Shown: piece by piece, positions 62,520 to 64,000 of the stretch
How the letters are laid out: each line of letters starts with the position of its first letter
Position numbering within the stretch: position 1 is the stretch's first letter
Origin: Alphaproteobacteria bacterium
GTDB taxonomy: Bacteria; Pseudomonadota; Alphaproteobacteria; Rhizobiales; Xanthobacteraceae
Assembly (NCBI GenBank): GCA_005884685.1
Contig: VBAH01000072.1
Location: 172,755-236,754 of the forward strand
Direction of reading: 5' to 3'
Length of the DNA: 64,000 bases
Position numbers and translations under genes: made by a program
Notes under the pieces: model-generated
Databases searched by the model: none
Told to the model about the DNA's origin: nothing
What the model saw: only the letters and a program-made list of their open reading frames with translations

Positions 62520-63773
62520 CTACCCCACTAACCCGCCCATCGCCGTCACGTCCCCGCTGCCGGGGAACACGTTGCCGGCGAGCGCCTGATCGGTGACGCG
62601 CAGATGGTCCCGGAGCAGGCCCTTGAGCACCGCGCGCAGGTCGGTGGTTGCGGCGAGGTCGCGGCCTTCGTGCAGCTGCGCATTCTTCAGGCCCGGCCAG
62701 TCGGCGATCACGCGTCCGCCTTTGAGCGCGCCACCGGCGAGCAGCGCAATCGTTCCGGTGCCGTGATCGGTGCCGTTGGTGCCGTTGATGCGCGCCGTGC
62801 GCCCGAACTCGGTCACCACCGTGACGACGGTCTCGCGCCATGCCTCGCCCATGTTCTTCTCGGCCGCCGCAAGCGCGCCATCGAGCGCGCCGAGCAGGGT
62901 GGCAAGGCGGCCGGAGTCCGCGCCCTCGTCGACATGCGTGTCCCAGCCGTTGAAGGCGAGCGCGCCGATGCGCGGCCCGTCCTCGCGCGCGAGAAACTTC
63001 GCCGCGGTCCCGGCTGCGTCGGCGAAGAAGGCGCGCACCTGCGCCGGGAATCCCTGCGGTTGCTGGCGGCCTTCGGTCGGCGCCATGGCGGCCGGATCGC
63101 CCGCGCGCGCCAGGATCGCCAGATCGCGCCGCCCTTCGAGCACGCGCGCAAGCTCGACGTCGGTGTGCTGATAGAGATCGAGCAGCCGCGCCATCGTATC
63201 TTCGCTCGCCGGCTGGATGCGCGTCGGCGTCCATGACAGCACCGGTGTCGGCCCGCGCACGACCAGCGGCGTCACCGGGCCGACCGCGAAAGCGCGCCGG
63301 TCGCTGCGCACGCGCGCTTCCGGCGCAAGCCCGCCGAGCGCACGGTTGAGCCAGCCCGAGTCCGCGCGGCCGGGCTTCGGCAGCCCGCTTTCCAGCACGT
63401 CCTGCCCGTCGAAATGCGAACGTTCGCGATAAGGTGTCGCCGCCGCATGCACGATCGCGGCCTCACCGGCCTTGTACATCCGGTGCAGGTTCGGCATCGC
63501 GGGATTGAGCGCGAAGAACGAGTCGAGCGCGAGCGCCGGCGTCTTGCCATCGAGCGTGAGCGCCTTGTCGCCGCGCAGCTTCACCCAGTCGGGATCGCCG
63601 ACCGGCGCGACCGCCGCGAGCCCATCGAGCGCGCCGCGCAGGATGATGGTGAGCATGCGCGGGTCGCGCCCTTCGGCGCGCGCGATCCTGGGCAGGAACG
63701 GCCAGGCGAACAGCACCCCGGCTCCGCCGAGCAACTCGCGGCGAGTGGACGCGTGAACGAAATCGGGTGACAT
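62520..63773 (-). CDS. DUF1501 family exported protein
   Basis: A 417-residue protein of the alkaline phosphatase/sulfatase-like DUF1501 group. The start MSPDFVHASTRRELLGGAGVLFAWPF is chosen because GGAGG ends five bases before ATG 63773; it carries a Tat-type twin-arginine signal. Family segments are LTIILRGALDGLAAVAPVGDPDWVKLRGDKAL, FDGQDVLESGLPKPGRADSGWLNRAL and TVVTEFGRTARINGTNGTDHGTGTIALLAGGALKGG. Its gene start overlaps the end of an upstream DUF1800 gene on the same strand, the usual partner. The function of the pair is unknown. Confidence 0.93.
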   Translation of the reverse strand: MSPDFVHASTRRELLGGAGVLFAWPFLPRIARAEGRDPRMLTIILRGALDGLAAVAPVGDPDWVKLRGDKALTLDGKTPALALDSFFALNPAMPNLHRMYKAGEAAIVHAAATPYRERSHFDGQDVLESGLPKPGRADSGWLNRALGGLAPEARVRSDRRAFAVGPVTPLVVRGPTPVLSWTPTRIQPASEDTMARLLDLYQHTDVELARVLEGRRDLAILARAGDPAAMAPTEGRQQPQGFPAQVRAFFADAAGTAAKFLAREDGPRIGALAFNGWDTHVDEGADSGRLATLLGALDGALAAAEKNMGEAWRETVVTVVTEFGRTARINGTNGTDHGTGTIALLAGGALKGGRVIADWPGLKNAQLHEGRDLAATTDLRAVLKGLLRDHLRVTDQALAGNVFPGSGDVTAMGGLVG

Positions 63774-63775
63774 GG

Positions 63776-64000
63776 TCACCTCCGTTGAAATTCCGGCGCC
63801 ATCAGCGCCAGCGTGATCGCCTGCTGGCGGCTTTCGGCGCGCGCGATGGTCTGGCGCGTATCGGCCGAGGCCAGCGACCCGAGCGAATTCTCGACCAGCG
63901 CCGCGGGATCGACCCGCGCCGCCACCAGTTCGCCGATGCGGTTGGCGATATCGAGGCGTTGCGACAGCCCGTCGATCCAGGCCGACTGCTCGTCGGAGAA
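63776..64000 (-). CDS. DUF1800 family protein, C-terminal part (continues beyond the window)
   Basis: The open frame from the window end gives 74 residues before the TGA at 63776-63778, ending in a typical DUF1800 C-terminus: SADTRQTIARAESRQQAITLALMAPEFQRR. The stop lies two bases before the DUF1501 start codon, so the two genes are one unit. DUF1800/DUF1501 pairs are very common in proteobacteria; the biochemical role is not known. The start codon lies outside this window. Confidence 0.88.
   Translation of the reverse strand, partial: FSDEQSAWIDGLSQRLDIANRIGELVAARVDPAALVENSLGSLASADTRQTIARAESRQQAITLALMAPEFQRR

Overview
The window is high-GC DNA (about two thirds G+C by eye) from an alphaproteobacterium, most likely Hyphomicrobiales near the Nitrobacteraceae/Xanthobacteraceae (Bradyrhizobium, Rhodopseudomonas, Pseudolabrys and relatives). 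This rests on the gene set (dnaG, rpoD, yqeY, carA, carB, greA, Lrp, trxB), a DnaG of the zinc-ligand-less type I associate with rhizobia, DUF992/HlyU/DUF1330 proteins and many dispersed palindromic repeats. There is no rRNA operon, CRISPR array, transposase or phage structural gene.

Layout. 0-3 kb: molybdenum cofactor genes (moeA end, mobA, fdhD). 3-7 kb: an AbrB-Doc toxin-antitoxin pair behind a perfect palindrome, then small conserved or membrane proteins, a DUF1330 protein and an aldo/keto reductase. 7-10 kb: a HerA-like ATPase convergent with a RecD/Dda-like helicase. 10-20 kb: redox and catabolic genes (two luciferase-like monooxygenases, a serine hydrolase overlapping a Baeyer-Villiger-type monooxygenase, an Fe-S/CCG protein with a cytochrome c, a thioesterase-phosphotransferase-LLM operon). 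20-23 kb: cold-shock protein, DDAH-like hydrolase, class V aminotransferase. 23.7-28.1 kb: an accessory locus with a TIR-TM-propeller protein, a cytoplasmic subtilisin-like protease, a free-standing homologue of that protease's prodomain, and an EVE-like protein. 28-45.4 kb: conserved housekeeping genes with unrelated genes between carA and carB. 45.4-64 kb: a strong sRNA candidate, an msrP gene interrupted by one in-frame TGA, an EF-G paralogue, aspartate aminotransferase, a GT87-like membrane protein carrying a repeat element inside its reading frame, three tandem tripartite-tricarboxylate binding proteins, a PQQ sugar dehydrogenase, an ABC exporter, a low-GC FRG-domain gene, and a DUF1800/DUF1501 pair.

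How the parts may work together. MoeA, MobA and FdhD would supply molybdopterin cofactor to formate dehydrogenase-type enzymes; MsrP is another Mo enzyme but is broken here. The monooxygenase/hydrolase genes at 10-14 kb fit oxidation of a ketone to an ester or lactone followed by hydrolysis (inference). The TIR/S8/prodomain/EVE locus is the best candidate for an undescribed system: a possible NAD-consuming or signalling TIR sensor next to an intracellular protease whose prodomain fold also occurs as a separate, inhibitor-like protein. Palindromic repeats fill much of the intergenic space, one carries an expanded TTTC microsatellite, and one has become coding sequence.
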